From CAVONV01 sp963697355 (GTDB lineage Bacteria > Acidobacteriota > Vicinamibacteria > Marinacidobacterales > DATDRI01), in assembly GCA_963697355.1 (NCBI GenBank), contig CAVONV010000011.1, positions 62,001-126,000 of the forward strand: a DNA stretch of 64,000 bases. The letters are read 5' to 3'. The translations under genes were made by a program, and so were the position numbers. Shown in pieces: positions 1 through 7,876 of this stretch (its first letter is position 1; each line of letters starts with the position of its first letter). Under the pieces are notes generated by a model. That model was given only the letters and a program-made list of their open reading frames with translations. It was not told the DNA's origin and searched no databases.

Positions 1-74
1 AGTTCATGATGGAAGCTCTGCGCCGTCACGACGAGATACAAAAACAGCCGGCTCCCTCCGACAGACCCAGCTAA
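1..74 (+). CDS. C-terminal end of a truncated gene (unidentified)
   Basis: An open frame enters from the left edge of the window and ends at a TAA at 72-74. It reads as about 23 residues with a charged, proline-containing tail (EALRRHDEIQKQPAPSDRPS). No function can be assigned from so little. It runs opposite to the mla genes and is followed by a pyrimidine-rich repeat, which would suit the end of a convergent gene. It could equally be a chance open frame. Confidence 0.35.
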   Translation, partial: FMMEALRRHDEIQKQPAPSDRPS

Positions 75-140
75 TGCACGGCACCTCCGGGCGTCATAAA
101 AGGAGAAAGAATAAAGTAGGGAGCGTAAAGTACGGGTCCG

Positions 141-188
141 TTTCTACTTTCTACTCTCTACTTTCTACTCTCCACTTTCTACTTCCGC
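141..188. repeat. Heptamer tandem repeat (CTACTTT/CTACTCT)
   Basis: Six to seven imperfect copies of a 7-bp unit, CTACTTT alternating with CTACTCT, run up to the stop codon of mlaD. The plus strand is almost pure pyrimidine here. Its period of 7 matches other intergenic tracts in this window, although the unit sequence differs. Confidence 0.8.
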
Positions 189-191
189 GTT

Positions 192-1250
192 CTAAAACAG
201 ACTTACCTTGATCCTCAAGTACTTCTTCGGATCGTCCTTGATAAGTTGGATGAGCTCCTTGAGCTCGCCCGCGGTCTGATTCAAGTTGTCGTACAACTCT
301 CGGTCGTGCAACAACTGGCCGGCGGTTCCCTCCCCACGATCTAAACGAGCTGTCATGGAGTCCAGGTTGCCTGACATCGAGTTGAGCTTATCGTAGAATT
401 CGCGCTCCTTTATGAGCGCACCAATGGAGCCCTCTCCATCGGCGAGTCGGGCAGAAACCACATCCAACTTCTGAATCATGTTCGTCATCGATTCGGCGGT
501 TCCCTCGTCGACAATCATGCGTCCCAAAGCGCCTTCCCCGTCACGAATCTTCGTCGCGATATCCCTAAATCCGGCGGTTATTTCCTTGAGATTGTCGTGG
601 ATGGCCGGGTCCTTGATGAGCTTCCCTAGGGTACCCTGCTCCGCTTCGAGGTCTCCGAACATCTTCTCGGCCTTGTCCACAAATCCATTCAACTTCGCAT
701 GAAATTCGTCACCTTTCAGAATCTTCCCCAAGGAGCCTTCTCCTCTTTGAACTCCACCAATGAGCTCACGCACATCTTTTAGAGTCGCCGAAGCATCGCT
801 GAGAATACCTTTGATGGGATCACCAGCTTCACCGGCCAGGATGTCACCATCTGCGAGAGGAGTTCCGCCCGGTGTTCCGGCGTCGATCTCCACCATCTTC
901 TCCCCCAGTACCCCCAAACTGCCGACACTCAAAAGCGAGTTCGTTGTTACTCGCTCCCGCACGTCTCCTCGCAGCCTGACGGTTACTTTGACGGGGTTGG
1001 GGGCTCCGGGTTCTGCGAACTCGACTCGAGTCACGGATCCGACCTCCACCCCTGACAAATGTACGGGGGCGCCGTTCTTCAATCCATTGACATCTTCCAC
1101 ATAGCTGTAGAGCGTGTATTGCCCGCCCAATAGCGGTAGGCCTCCTTCACGGGTGATGTAGATGGTCGTGAACGTCAAGACGAACAACGCAATAGCAACT
1201 ACGATCCCGACTCTCAACTGAGAAAAAGTGATGGTCTTCTTCCTGGGCAT
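192..1250 (-). CDS. mlaD: MlaD-like MCE-domain lipid-binding protein
   Basis: Substrate-binding subunit of an Mla-type ABC transporter that moves phospholipid between the inner and outer membranes. One N-terminal membrane anchor (about residues 12-32) is followed by a single MCE domain (about 40-115). The C-terminal two thirds is helical and carries five copies of a repeat built on GEGxxGxLI, spaced roughly 45 residues apart and beginning near residue 165, GEGSLGKIL being the first. E. coli MlaD lacks this tail; longer helical tails are known in other MCE proteins, where they build a tube or needle. GGAGG lies just upstream of the ATG. It follows mlaF and mlaE on the same strand, which fixes the assignment. 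Confidence 0.9.
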   Translation of the reverse strand: MPRKKTITFSQLRVGIVVAIALFVLTFTTIYITREGGLPLLGGQYTLYSYVEDVNGLKNGAPVHLSGVEVGSVTRVEFAEPGAPNPVKVTVRLRGDVRERVTTNSLLSVGSLGVLGEKMVEIDAGTPGGTPLADGDILAGEAGDPIKGILSDASATLKDVRELIGGVQRGEGSLGKILKGDEFHAKLNGFVDKAEKMFGDLEAEQGTLGKLIKDPAIHDNLKEITAGFRDIATKIRDGEGALGRMIVDEGTAESMTNMIQKLDVVSARLADGEGSIGALIKEREFYDKLNSMSGNLDSMTARLDRGEGTAGQLLHDRELYDNLNQTAGELKELIQLIKDDPKKYLRIKVSLF

Positions 1251-1288
1251 GGTTGTTCCTCCAGTAAACCTGAGCGCCGCCGGGCAGT

Positions 1289-2101
1289 TCAGGCCATGAA
1301 CTCACGCACATAGGGTTGAGGGGATTCATCGAGCTCTCGCTGTCGACCACGAAAAACCATCTTGCCCCGGTTGAGCATGATGAACTCCGTTCCCATCAAG
1401 CAGGCAATATCCTCAACGCGCCGGTAGGTGACGTCACCGTCTTTCATCATTACAAAGCTCTGTGCCACTTGGAAAGCGTCTCGCAATTGATGGGTGACAA
1501 AGACCGTGGTCACGCCCTCGAGGTCACGAAGCTTGACCATGAGATCACATATAGTGGACGCCGTAATGGGGTCCAATCCCGTGGTGGCTTCGTCGTACAA
1601 TATCAGCTCCGGTTGATGGGCCATGGCGCGCGCCACGGCTACCCGGCGTCGCTGGCCTCCGGAAAGATCGGACGGCATCCGATCAAAAAACTCCTCCAGC
1701 TCAACGAAACCGAGGATACGACGAACCCGGTCTTCGATTTGATCTTCCGACAAGATCTCCTGCTCACTCAGCCGAAAGCCAACGTTTTCCGCCACCGTAA
1801 GTGAATCGAACAAAGCACCTTCTTGGAAGACCATTCCGATGTTGGCCCTAACGCCCATCAACTCTTGCTCGCTCATCCCGCTGATTTCGACACCATCAAC
1901 CGTGATGGAGCCGGACTCCGGCTTGATGAGGCCCAAAATGAGCTTCAAGATAGTGGACTTCCCTGAACCACTTCCTCCCAAAATGACTTGTGTTCCACCC
2001 GATTGCACTTCGAAACTGACGTCCTTCAAGGCGTAGTCGTCCGCCTCGGGATAGGCGAAGTACACGTTTGTGAACGTGATGATCTTTTCGTAGGTGCTCA
2101 C
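1289..2101 (-). CDS. mlaF: MlaF-like ABC transporter ATPase
   Basis: ATPase subunit of the Mla lipid transporter, 270 residues. Visible motifs are Walker A GGSGSGKST, the signature LSGGQRRR, Walker B ELILYDEATTGLDP and a switch histidine in FVTHQ. An ATTGLDP D-loop is characteristic of MlaF/Ttg2A ATPases. I place the start at a GTG whose last bases overlap the mlaE stop (GTGA). The frame stays open further upstream, but that extension lies entirely over mlaE and does not resemble protein. Translational coupling to mlaE is therefore likely. MlaD begins 38 bp downstream. Confidence 0.92.
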   Translation of the reverse strand: MSTYEKIITFTNVYFAYPEADDYALKDVSFEVQSGGTQVILGGSGSGKSTILKLILGLIKPESGSITVDGVEISGMSEQELMGVRANIGMVFQEGALFDSLTVAENVGFRLSEQEILSEDQIEDRVRRILGFVELEEFFDRMPSDLSGGQRRRVAVARAMAHQPELILYDEATTGLDPITASTICDLMVKLRDLEGVTTVFVTHQLRDAFQVAQSFVMMKDGDVTYRRVEDIACLMGTEFIMLNRGKMVFRGRQRELDESPQPYVREFMA

Positions 2102-2883
2102 GGGTACACGAAATGAAGAATGAGTAAGTTCAAGAAATAGTCCGACGCCAAGATCAAGACCGAGGCATAAACCACCGCACGGGTTGTGGAGATGCCGACT
2201 CCTTGAGTTCCACCTCTTGTCGTCAATCCCAGGTAACAACTCACCGAAGCAACAATGTAGCCGAACACCAGCGGCTTCGCCAGGCCCATAACGAGATCCT
2301 GAATTCTGATGGCATCGATGGCCGAGTGCCAATAGAAATCGGTGGACAAACGCAAAGTGTAACGGGCAACCAAGAAACCACCGAACAATCCCACGCCGTC
2401 CGAGAGAATCGTAAGGACGGGAACCATGACGATCGCCGCCACCATCCTCGGCGTGACGAGCTTGCGCAAGGGGTCGGTTCCCAGAGCGCGCATTGCCTCG
2501 ATTTGCTCGGTCACCACCATGGAACCGAGCTCGGCCGCCATCCCCGAGCCCACGCGTCCGGAAACCATCAGCGACGTCAGGACCGGACCCAGTTCCCGGA
2601 TCATCGAAAGTGACACCATTCTGCCGACATAAGGTCGTGCGCCAAAAGCGTCGAGGGTCGCTGAGCTCTGGACAGTAAGCACCATACCCGTGAAAAGCCC
2701 GGTCAAGCAGACGATCGCCAGTGATCCCACACCAATGATATCCATCTGCTCAAAGGTCTCTTGAATATATCGAGGCCGGGAAAAAAGGTGAGTCAACGAA
2801 CGATAAGAGAGAAGCGTATAGTCCTGAATTCCAAGCAGTGCGCGCTTCAGACGTTCGATGAGACCGTTCAGAACGATTTCCAT
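2098..2883 (-). CDS. mlaE: MlaE-like ABC transporter permease
   Basis: Permease of the Mla system, 261 residues, with about five membrane helices and the conserved family region LGPVLTSLMVSGRVGSGMAAELG, here around residues 98-120. The permease is MlaE (Ttg2B, YrbE) in the standard nomenclature. Its start codon lies inside the 3' end of uvrB (16-bp overlap) and its stop overlaps the mlaF start. No mlaC or mlaB gene follows, as is usual outside Proteobacteria, where the periplasmic carrier is often missing or unlinked. Confidence 0.92.
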   Translation of the reverse strand: MEIVLNGLIERLKRALLGIQDYTLLSYRSLTHLFSRPRYIQETFEQMDIIGVGSLAIVCLTGLFTGMVLTVQSSATLDAFGARPYVGRMVSLSMIRELGPVLTSLMVSGRVGSGMAAELGSMVVTEQIEAMRALGTDPLRKLVTPRMVAAIVMVPVLTILSDGVGLFGGFLVARYTLRLSTDFYWHSAIDAIRIQDLVMGLAKPLVFGYIVASVSCYLGLTTRGGTQGVGISTTRAVVYASVLILASDYFLNLLILHFVYP

Positions 2884-4919
2884 TGTTCTTCCGTCATTTC
2901 GCCGAAGAGCTCGAGACGTCGAAGCTCCTGGATTCTATCTCGGAGCTCGGTCGCTTTCTCGAATTCCAGCTTCCGAGCAGCGTTTTTCATCTCCTTTTGG
3001 AGACGACGGATTTCCTTGTCGATGTCTTCCGGCGTGCGATACATCGTTTCCGGCTCGGAAACGACAGGAATATCTGGATAGTCCTGCTCGTAAACGCTTC
3101 CCAGTATATCTCCGATGGACTTCACGATAGTCTCTGGTGTAATGCCCTGCTCGTGGTTGTATTGCCGTTGTAGATCGCGCCGCCGGTTCGTCTCTTCGAT
3201 GGCGCGGCGCATAGAATTGGTCATGCTGTCGGCGTATAGGATGGCGGTGCCGTTGACATTCCGAGCCGCACGTCCCATGGTTTGAATTAGGGATCCTTCT
3301 GAACGTAGGAATCCTTCTTTGTCCGCGTCCAGGATCGCGACCAAAGACACTTCCGGAAGGTCCAGTCCTTCTCTCAGCAGGTTGATCCCGATCAGAACGT
3401 CGAACTTTCCCAATCTGAGCTCCCGCAAGATCTCGACCCTTTCCAAAGTGTCAATATCGGAATGGAGGTATCGACAACGAACTTCGAGCTCCGTGTAGTA
3501 TTCCGTCAGATCTTCCGCCATGCGCTTCGTCAGCGTTGTAACGAGAATCCGTTCTTTCCGTTCTGCGCGCTTCCTTATCTCGTGAAGCAAATCGTCCACC
3601 TGACCGCTGACCGGCCTGACCTCGACAGTCGGATCCATGAGGCCGGTCGGCCGGATGATCTGCTCTACGACGACTCCACGACTCTTCTCCAGCTCGTAAG
3701 GTCCGGGCGTAGCCGAAACATACACACGCTGACCCGCACGGCCCTCGTACTCTTCGAAGTTCAACGGGCGATTGTCCAACGCAGAAGGCAGACGAAAACC
3801 ATGCTCCACGAGCGTTTCTTTCCGAGCACGATCACCATTGTACATTCCTCTGAGCTGAGGGATCGTTTGATGACTCTCGTCGATAACGATTAGGGCGTCG
3901 CGGGGAAAATAGTCCATTAACGTCGGCGATGGCTGCCCCGGCTCACGTCCCGTCAAGTGACGAGAGTAGTTCTCGATACCGTGACAGTATCCGACTTCTT
4001 GCAGCATCTCCAAGTCAAAAAGTGTTCTCTGATGTATGCGTTGAGCCTCTAGAAGCTTCCCCTCATCGATCAGTTTTCGATGGAACCAATCGAGCTCCTC
4101 CCGAATCGTCTCGCAGGCCTTGACAGTGCTCTCTCGAGGCGCGACGTAGTGAGTTTTTGGATACACAACGACCCGCGTCATCGACGACGAGATCTTTCCT
4201 GTGAGCGGGTCGATTTGTGATATGGCCTCGACCTCGTCACCGAAAAGCTCCAAACGGATTCCATGATCTTCATAGGCGGGAATGATCTCGACGACGTCAC
4301 CCCGTACGCGGAAGGTACCGCGGCTGAGCTCATAGTCATTGCGTTCGTACTGAATCTCGACGAGTTTCCGTAAGATGTCATCTCTGTCGATATGCTGGCC
4401 TTGTTCAACGACGAGAAGCATCCCGTAGTATGCCTCGGGCGATCCCAAACCGTAGATGCAAGAGACGCTGGCAACTATCAAGACATCCCGGCGCTCAAAC
4501 AGGGAGCGCGTCGCTGAAAGTCTCATCCGATCGATCTCATCATTGATCGTCGCTTCTTTCTCGATGTAGACATCCGTGGTGGGGATATAGGCCTCCGGCT
4601 GGTAGTAATCGTAATAGCTGACGAAATACTCTACCGCATTGTTTGGGAAAAAATTGCGAAACTCCTGGTACAACTGAGCCGCAAGTGTCTTGTTGTGAGC
4701 GATGACGAGTGTGGGACGGTTCTCGGCCTCGACGACTTTGGCTATGGTGTAGGTCTTGCCGGAGCCCGTGACTCCCAGAAGAACTTGATGCTGAGCGCCC
4801 CGTGCCAGTTCCGCCAGTATCTCCTCGATCGCACCTGGCTGGTCCCCCTTCGGCTCGAAATCCGAAACGAGGCGGAATCCGGCCGACTTCATCATTGATG
4901 GTGTAGGAACGGCAGACAT
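2868..4919 (-). CDS. uvrB: Excinuclease ABC subunit B
   Basis: DNA-damage recognition helicase of nucleotide excision repair; with UvrA it loads on lesions and then recruits UvrC. The 683-residue length is typical. Walker A GVTGSGKTYT sits at residues 49-58, the beta-hairpin YYDYYQPEAYIP that pries the strands apart near 93, the DESHQT box mid-protein, and a C-terminal UVR domain (KEMKNAARKLEFEKATELRD) that contacts UvrC. The ATG at 4919 has a poor ribosome site; in-frame ATGs 8-9 codons later are alternatives. The 16-bp overlap with mlaE suggests co-transcription with lipid transport genes. No LexA-like site is evident upstream. Confidence 0.97.
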   Translation of the reverse strand: MSAVPTPSMMKSAGFRLVSDFEPKGDQPGAIEEILAELARGAQHQVLLGVTGSGKTYTIAKVVEAENRPTLVIAHNKTLAAQLYQEFRNFFPNNAVEYFVSYYDYYQPEAYIPTTDVYIEKEATINDEIDRMRLSATRSLFERRDVLIVASVSCIYGLGSPEAYYGMLLVVEQGQHIDRDDILRKLVEIQYERNDYELSRGTFRVRGDVVEIIPAYEDHGIRLELFGDEVEAISQIDPLTGKISSSMTRVVVYPKTHYVAPRESTVKACETIREELDWFHRKLIDEGKLLEAQRIHQRTLFDLEMLQEVGYCHGIENYSRHLTGREPGQPSPTLMDYFPRDALIVIDESHQTIPQLRGMYNGDRARKETLVEHGFRLPSALDNRPLNFEEYEGRAGQRVYVSATPGPYELEKSRGVVVEQIIRPTGLMDPTVEVRPVSGQVDDLLHEIRKRAERKERILVTTLTKRMAEDLTEYYTELEVRCRYLHSDIDTLERVEILRELRLGKFDVLIGINLLREGLDLPEVSLVAILDADKEGFLRSEGSLIQTMGRAARNVNGTAILYADSMTNSMRRAIEETNRRRDLQRQYNHEQGITPETIVKSIGDILGSVYEQDYPDIPVVSEPETMYRTPEDIDKEIRRLQKEMKNAARKLEFEKATELRDRIQELRRLELFGEMTEEQWKSF

Positions 4920-5090
4920 GGTAAAGATCTTTGCAAGAAAAAGTCGTTAACCAAAGCCCTCGAACACGCCAAAAACAAGCTCGCCGAAATGCACCAAATC
5001 AAAACGGCCCGAGCGGAAACATGTTGCACCTCGAGAGCCACCGAGGAAGAGGAAATCTGAGATGAACCGCCGGCCAACTCTCGAAAACCG

Positions 5091-6083
5091 CTACCATTCC
5101 ACGAGCGCAGAAGCCCAAGTGAAACCGGAACCGAAGGCGGCCATTACCAGTCTATCTCCCGCCCGAACTCGACCCTCTCTGACGGCTTCGTCCAATGCAA
5201 TGGGAATGGAAGCAGCGGTGGTGTTGCCTACTCTTTCGATGTTGTTGAAGAATCTCTCCATGGGCACGCCAAGAGACGATGCGACTGCTTCAACGATTCG
5301 CAGATTGGCTTGGTGGAGTATGAGAAGATCGACATCGTCCAATTCGACTTCATTCGCACTCAATGCCTCGCGTATGACCTGAGGAAACCTAACAACAGCG
5401 TGCTTGAAAACGGCCCGACCTTCCATTTCAGGAAAGTGCCGACCCTCCCTAATCATCTCTTCAGTGATACGGGGATGGCAACGACTTGCTGGAGCCTCGA
5501 GCCATAGCTTCTTCACGTGCTTACCTTGGGAATGCGTATGAACCGAGCGAATTCCTCTCCCGTCCTCGGCCGGACCCAAAACGACCGCTCCGGCTCCATC
5601 TCCAAAAAGCACGGCAACGTCCCGGCCTCGAGTGGTCAAATCCAACCCGGTAGAATGCACCTCCGAACCTGCCAGCAAGATATGTCGGTATTGCCCTGTC
5701 TTGATGAAGGCATCGGCGATTCCAAGACCATATAGAAATCCCGAACACTGATTGCGCACATCGAGAGCACCCACGTTTCGTGCGCCCAACATGTCTTGCA
5801 TGATCACCGCGGAACCTGGAAAGGTGAAATCAGGAGACAATGTGGCCAGAATGATGTAGTCGATGTCTTCGGGATCCAAGCTCGCGGCCTCGAGCGCGCG
5901 GCGAGATGCCTCCGCAGCGAGCTCAGAGGTGCCCTCCCCCGGTTCCACGAAACGTCGCTCCCTGATCCCAGTCCGCTCGCGGATCCACTGATCGGAAGTG
6001 TCCATTAATCGAGCCAGTTCGTCATTCGTGACGACCCGCTCTGGGAGATGAGAGCCAGTTCCCAATATTCTCGTTGTAACCAT
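5091..6083 (-). CDS. fabH: Beta-ketoacyl-ACP synthase III
   Basis: Starts fatty-acid chains by condensing acetyl-CoA (or a branched acyl-CoA) with malonyl-ACP. The 330 residues contain the full catalytic triad: Cys in NQCSGF, His in LHQAN and Asn in GNTTAAS, plus the GDGAGA motif and a C-terminal FGSGFTWAS. I use the ATG at 6083; an in-frame TTG six codons upstream is less likely. No other fab gene is adjacent. The neighbouring oxoacid dehydrogenase E1 makes branched acyl-CoA starters, so branched-chain priming is possible but not visible in the sequence. Confidence 0.93.
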   Translation of the reverse strand: MVTTRILGTGSHLPERVVTNDELARLMDTSDQWIRERTGIRERRFVEPGEGTSELAAEASRRALEAASLDPEDIDYIILATLSPDFTFPGSAVIMQDMLGARNVGALDVRNQCSGFLYGLGIADAFIKTGQYRHILLAGSEVHSTGLDLTTRGRDVAVLFGDGAGAVVLGPAEDGRGIRSVHTHSQGKHVKKLWLEAPASRCHPRITEEMIREGRHFPEMEGRAVFKHAVVRFPQVIREALSANEVELDDVDLLILHQANLRIVEAVASSLGVPMERFFNNIERVGNTTAASIPIALDEAVREGRVRAGDRLVMAAFGSGFTWASALVEW

Positions 6084-6164
6084 GAGACGGGATCTTAACA
6101 ATCTGTCGACCGGACTGCCAATCCGCCCCCCCGGCGGAAGACAATGGAGCCGTTTACTCCCTAT

Positions 6165-6437
6165 TGCTCACTGCCTACTGACCTCTGACCTCTTCTTCAC
6201 TGGTCACTGGTCACCCGCCTTCGCCCATTGCGTCACGCTGTTGGCTTCGACGGGTCCGCCCTAGGCTTGAATAGCGGACTGCCTACCGCCTACTGGTCAC
6301 TTACTTACTTCCTACTTCCTACTTCCTACTTCCTACTTCCTACTTCCTACTTCCTACTTCCCTCCTCTTCCTCCTTCCTACTTCCTCCTTCCTACTTCCT
6401 ACTTCTCCTTTCTCCTTTCTCCTTTCTCCTTTCTCCT
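6165..6437. repeat. Heptamer tandem arrays between fabH and ispH
   Basis: The 400-bp gap between the divergent fabH and ispH genes is largely repeat. Three sub-tracts can be read: CACTGGT/TACTGAC-type heptamers (6165-6215), about eight near-perfect copies of CTTCCTA (6303-6362), and five copies of CTCCTTT (6405-6437). The two long tracts are pure pyrimidine on the plus strand. An apparent N-terminal extension of ispH across this tract would be low-complexity LLPTSYF repeats and is not credible as protein. Confidence 0.9.
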
Positions 6438-6460
6438 AAAGTGCTCCTTCATTCGACAAC

Positions 6461-6490
6461 TGGACATCAAACGCGCGCCGTAGCTATACT
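6461..6490 (+). promoter_or_regulatory. ispH promoter, predicted leaderless
   Basis: TGGACA, an 18-bp spacer and TATACT, each hexamer matching the sigma-70 consensus at five of six positions. The expected start of transcription falls at about 6497, one base before the ispH ATG, and no ribosome-binding sequence precedes that ATG. Together these predict a leaderless transcript. Confidence 0.6.
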
Positions 6491-6497
6491 GCGATCA

Positions 6498-7700
6498 ATG
6501 AGTGAGCAGAAAATCTTCCAACGGGGTTTGGGTCTCAAATCCAAGGTACAAGCCCCTTTGAAACAAGATTACAGAGGAGCACTGGTTGAACGAGCTCGCG
6601 TCAATGAATACCTACTTCGGGCTGGTGAGTTGACGTTCCGTCTCGCGAAAGAGTTTGGCTTTTGCTATGGCGTGGACCGAGCGGTGGAATACGCCTACGA
6701 GGCAAGGCTCCGGTTCCCGGATCGCAACATCTACATAACCGGCGAAATCATCCACAACCCATACGTGAATCAACGCCTCAAAGATATGGGCATCCGATTC
6801 CTCGAGGGACCTTACGGCTCCGAGCAGAAGTTCGAACCAGTTGGCGCCGCAGATGTCGTCCTCCTTCCCGCCTTCGGGGTCAGTATGGACGAGTTGGCGA
6901 TTTTGAAGCGAATAGGTTGCGTTTTGGTCGACACAACCTGTGGGTCAGTATTGAACGTATGGAAAAATGTCGAACGCTATGCCCGCGACGGATTTACCTC
7001 CATCGTACACGGCAAGTACTGGCACGAAGAAACGAAGGCAACGGTGTCACGGGCCATTCAATTCACCGATGGTCACTACCTCGTGGTCAGAGACCTGGCC
7101 GAGGCCGAAGTCACATGCAACTACATCAAGAAAGGCGGAGAGACCAGCGCATTCTTTGAGAGGTTCAAAAACGCTATCTCCCCGGGTTTCGATCCTACAC
7201 AACATCTCGAGAGAATCGGACTGGCAAACCAGACGACGATGCTGAGCTCTGAATCACTGGCTATCGCTGATCGTCTCAACCAGGCCATCATCCAACGTTA
7301 CGGAGATACGGAGGTCGAGGATCGCTTCCGCTCTTTCGAAACCATCTGTAGCGCGACCCAAGAGCGTCAAGATGCCGTCATCGACTTGGTCAAAGAAGGC
7401 GTCGACATGATGATCGTCATCGGTGGTTACAACTCGAGCAACACCACGCATCTTGCCGAAATCGCGTCACAGTACTGTCCGACATACCACATCGCCGGCT
7501 CGAGTTGCTTGGTCTCTGCGGAGGAGATCCGACACAAACCCCCCGGGGAAGAAGAGATAATCGCTGAGTGGTGGCTACCCTCAGGACCTGTCTGCATTGG
7601 GGTCACGGCCGGCGCTTCGACCCCTGATGTCAAAGTCGACGAGTCTATCCGAAAGATACTGACATTCCGAGACCTGGACCCTACCGACTTGGAGACCTAG
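6498..7700 (+). CDS. ispH: 4-hydroxy-3-methylbut-2-enyl diphosphate reductase
   Basis: Last enzyme of the MEP isoprenoid pathway; a 4Fe-4S enzyme that turns HMBPP into IPP and DMAPP. At 400 residues it belongs to the long plant/cyanobacterial form, not the 310-residue E. coli form. The three cluster cysteines are seen in GFCYGVDRA, DTTCGSV and ETICSATQER. The N-terminal 60 residues (MSEQKIFQRGLGLKSK and following) match the extension of the long type. The open frame continues upstream into repeat DNA, so I use the ATG at 6498. Confidence 0.93.
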   Translation: MSEQKIFQRGLGLKSKVQAPLKQDYRGALVERARVNEYLLRAGELTFRLAKEFGFCYGVDRAVEYAYEARLRFPDRNIYITGEIIHNPYVNQRLKDMGIRFLEGPYGSEQKFEPVGAADVVLLPAFGVSMDELAILKRIGCVLVDTTCGSVLNVWKNVERYARDGFTSIVHGKYWHEETKATVSRAIQFTDGHYLVVRDLAEAEVTCNYIKKGGETSAFFERFKNAISPGFDPTQHLERIGLANQTTMLSSESLAIADRLNQAIIQRYGDTEVEDRFRSFETICSATQERQDAVIDLVKEGVDMMIVIGGYNSSNTTHLAEIASQYCPTYHIAGSSCLVSAEEIRHKPPGEEEIIAEWWLPSGPVCIGVTAGASTPDVKVDESIRKILTFRDLDPTDLET

Positions 7701-7876
7701 CAAGGTAGGCCATCGGGCCCGCAAATCGCTAGGGTCGACCGAAGAGCTTGTCTCACCAAGGAATCTCGAAATTCTTGTTCATCTATGTGGAGCTTTCTTT
7801 CCGTCGGTAGCTTTCTAGTCTCCCGCATATCTCCGCATGCCCCTTTCTTATATAATGTTGCGTCGAGGAGGATTTG

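Noticed and set aside
4899..5061. Open plus-strand frame of about 54 codons between uvrB and fabH with a helical, lysine-rich look
   Set aside because: It has no start codon with a ribosome site, begins inside uvrB antisense, and is short enough to arise by chance.
6228..6497. N-terminal extension of ispH by 90 residues
   Set aside because: It is translated heptamer repeat (LLPTSYF units), and IspH homology starts after the ATG at 6498.
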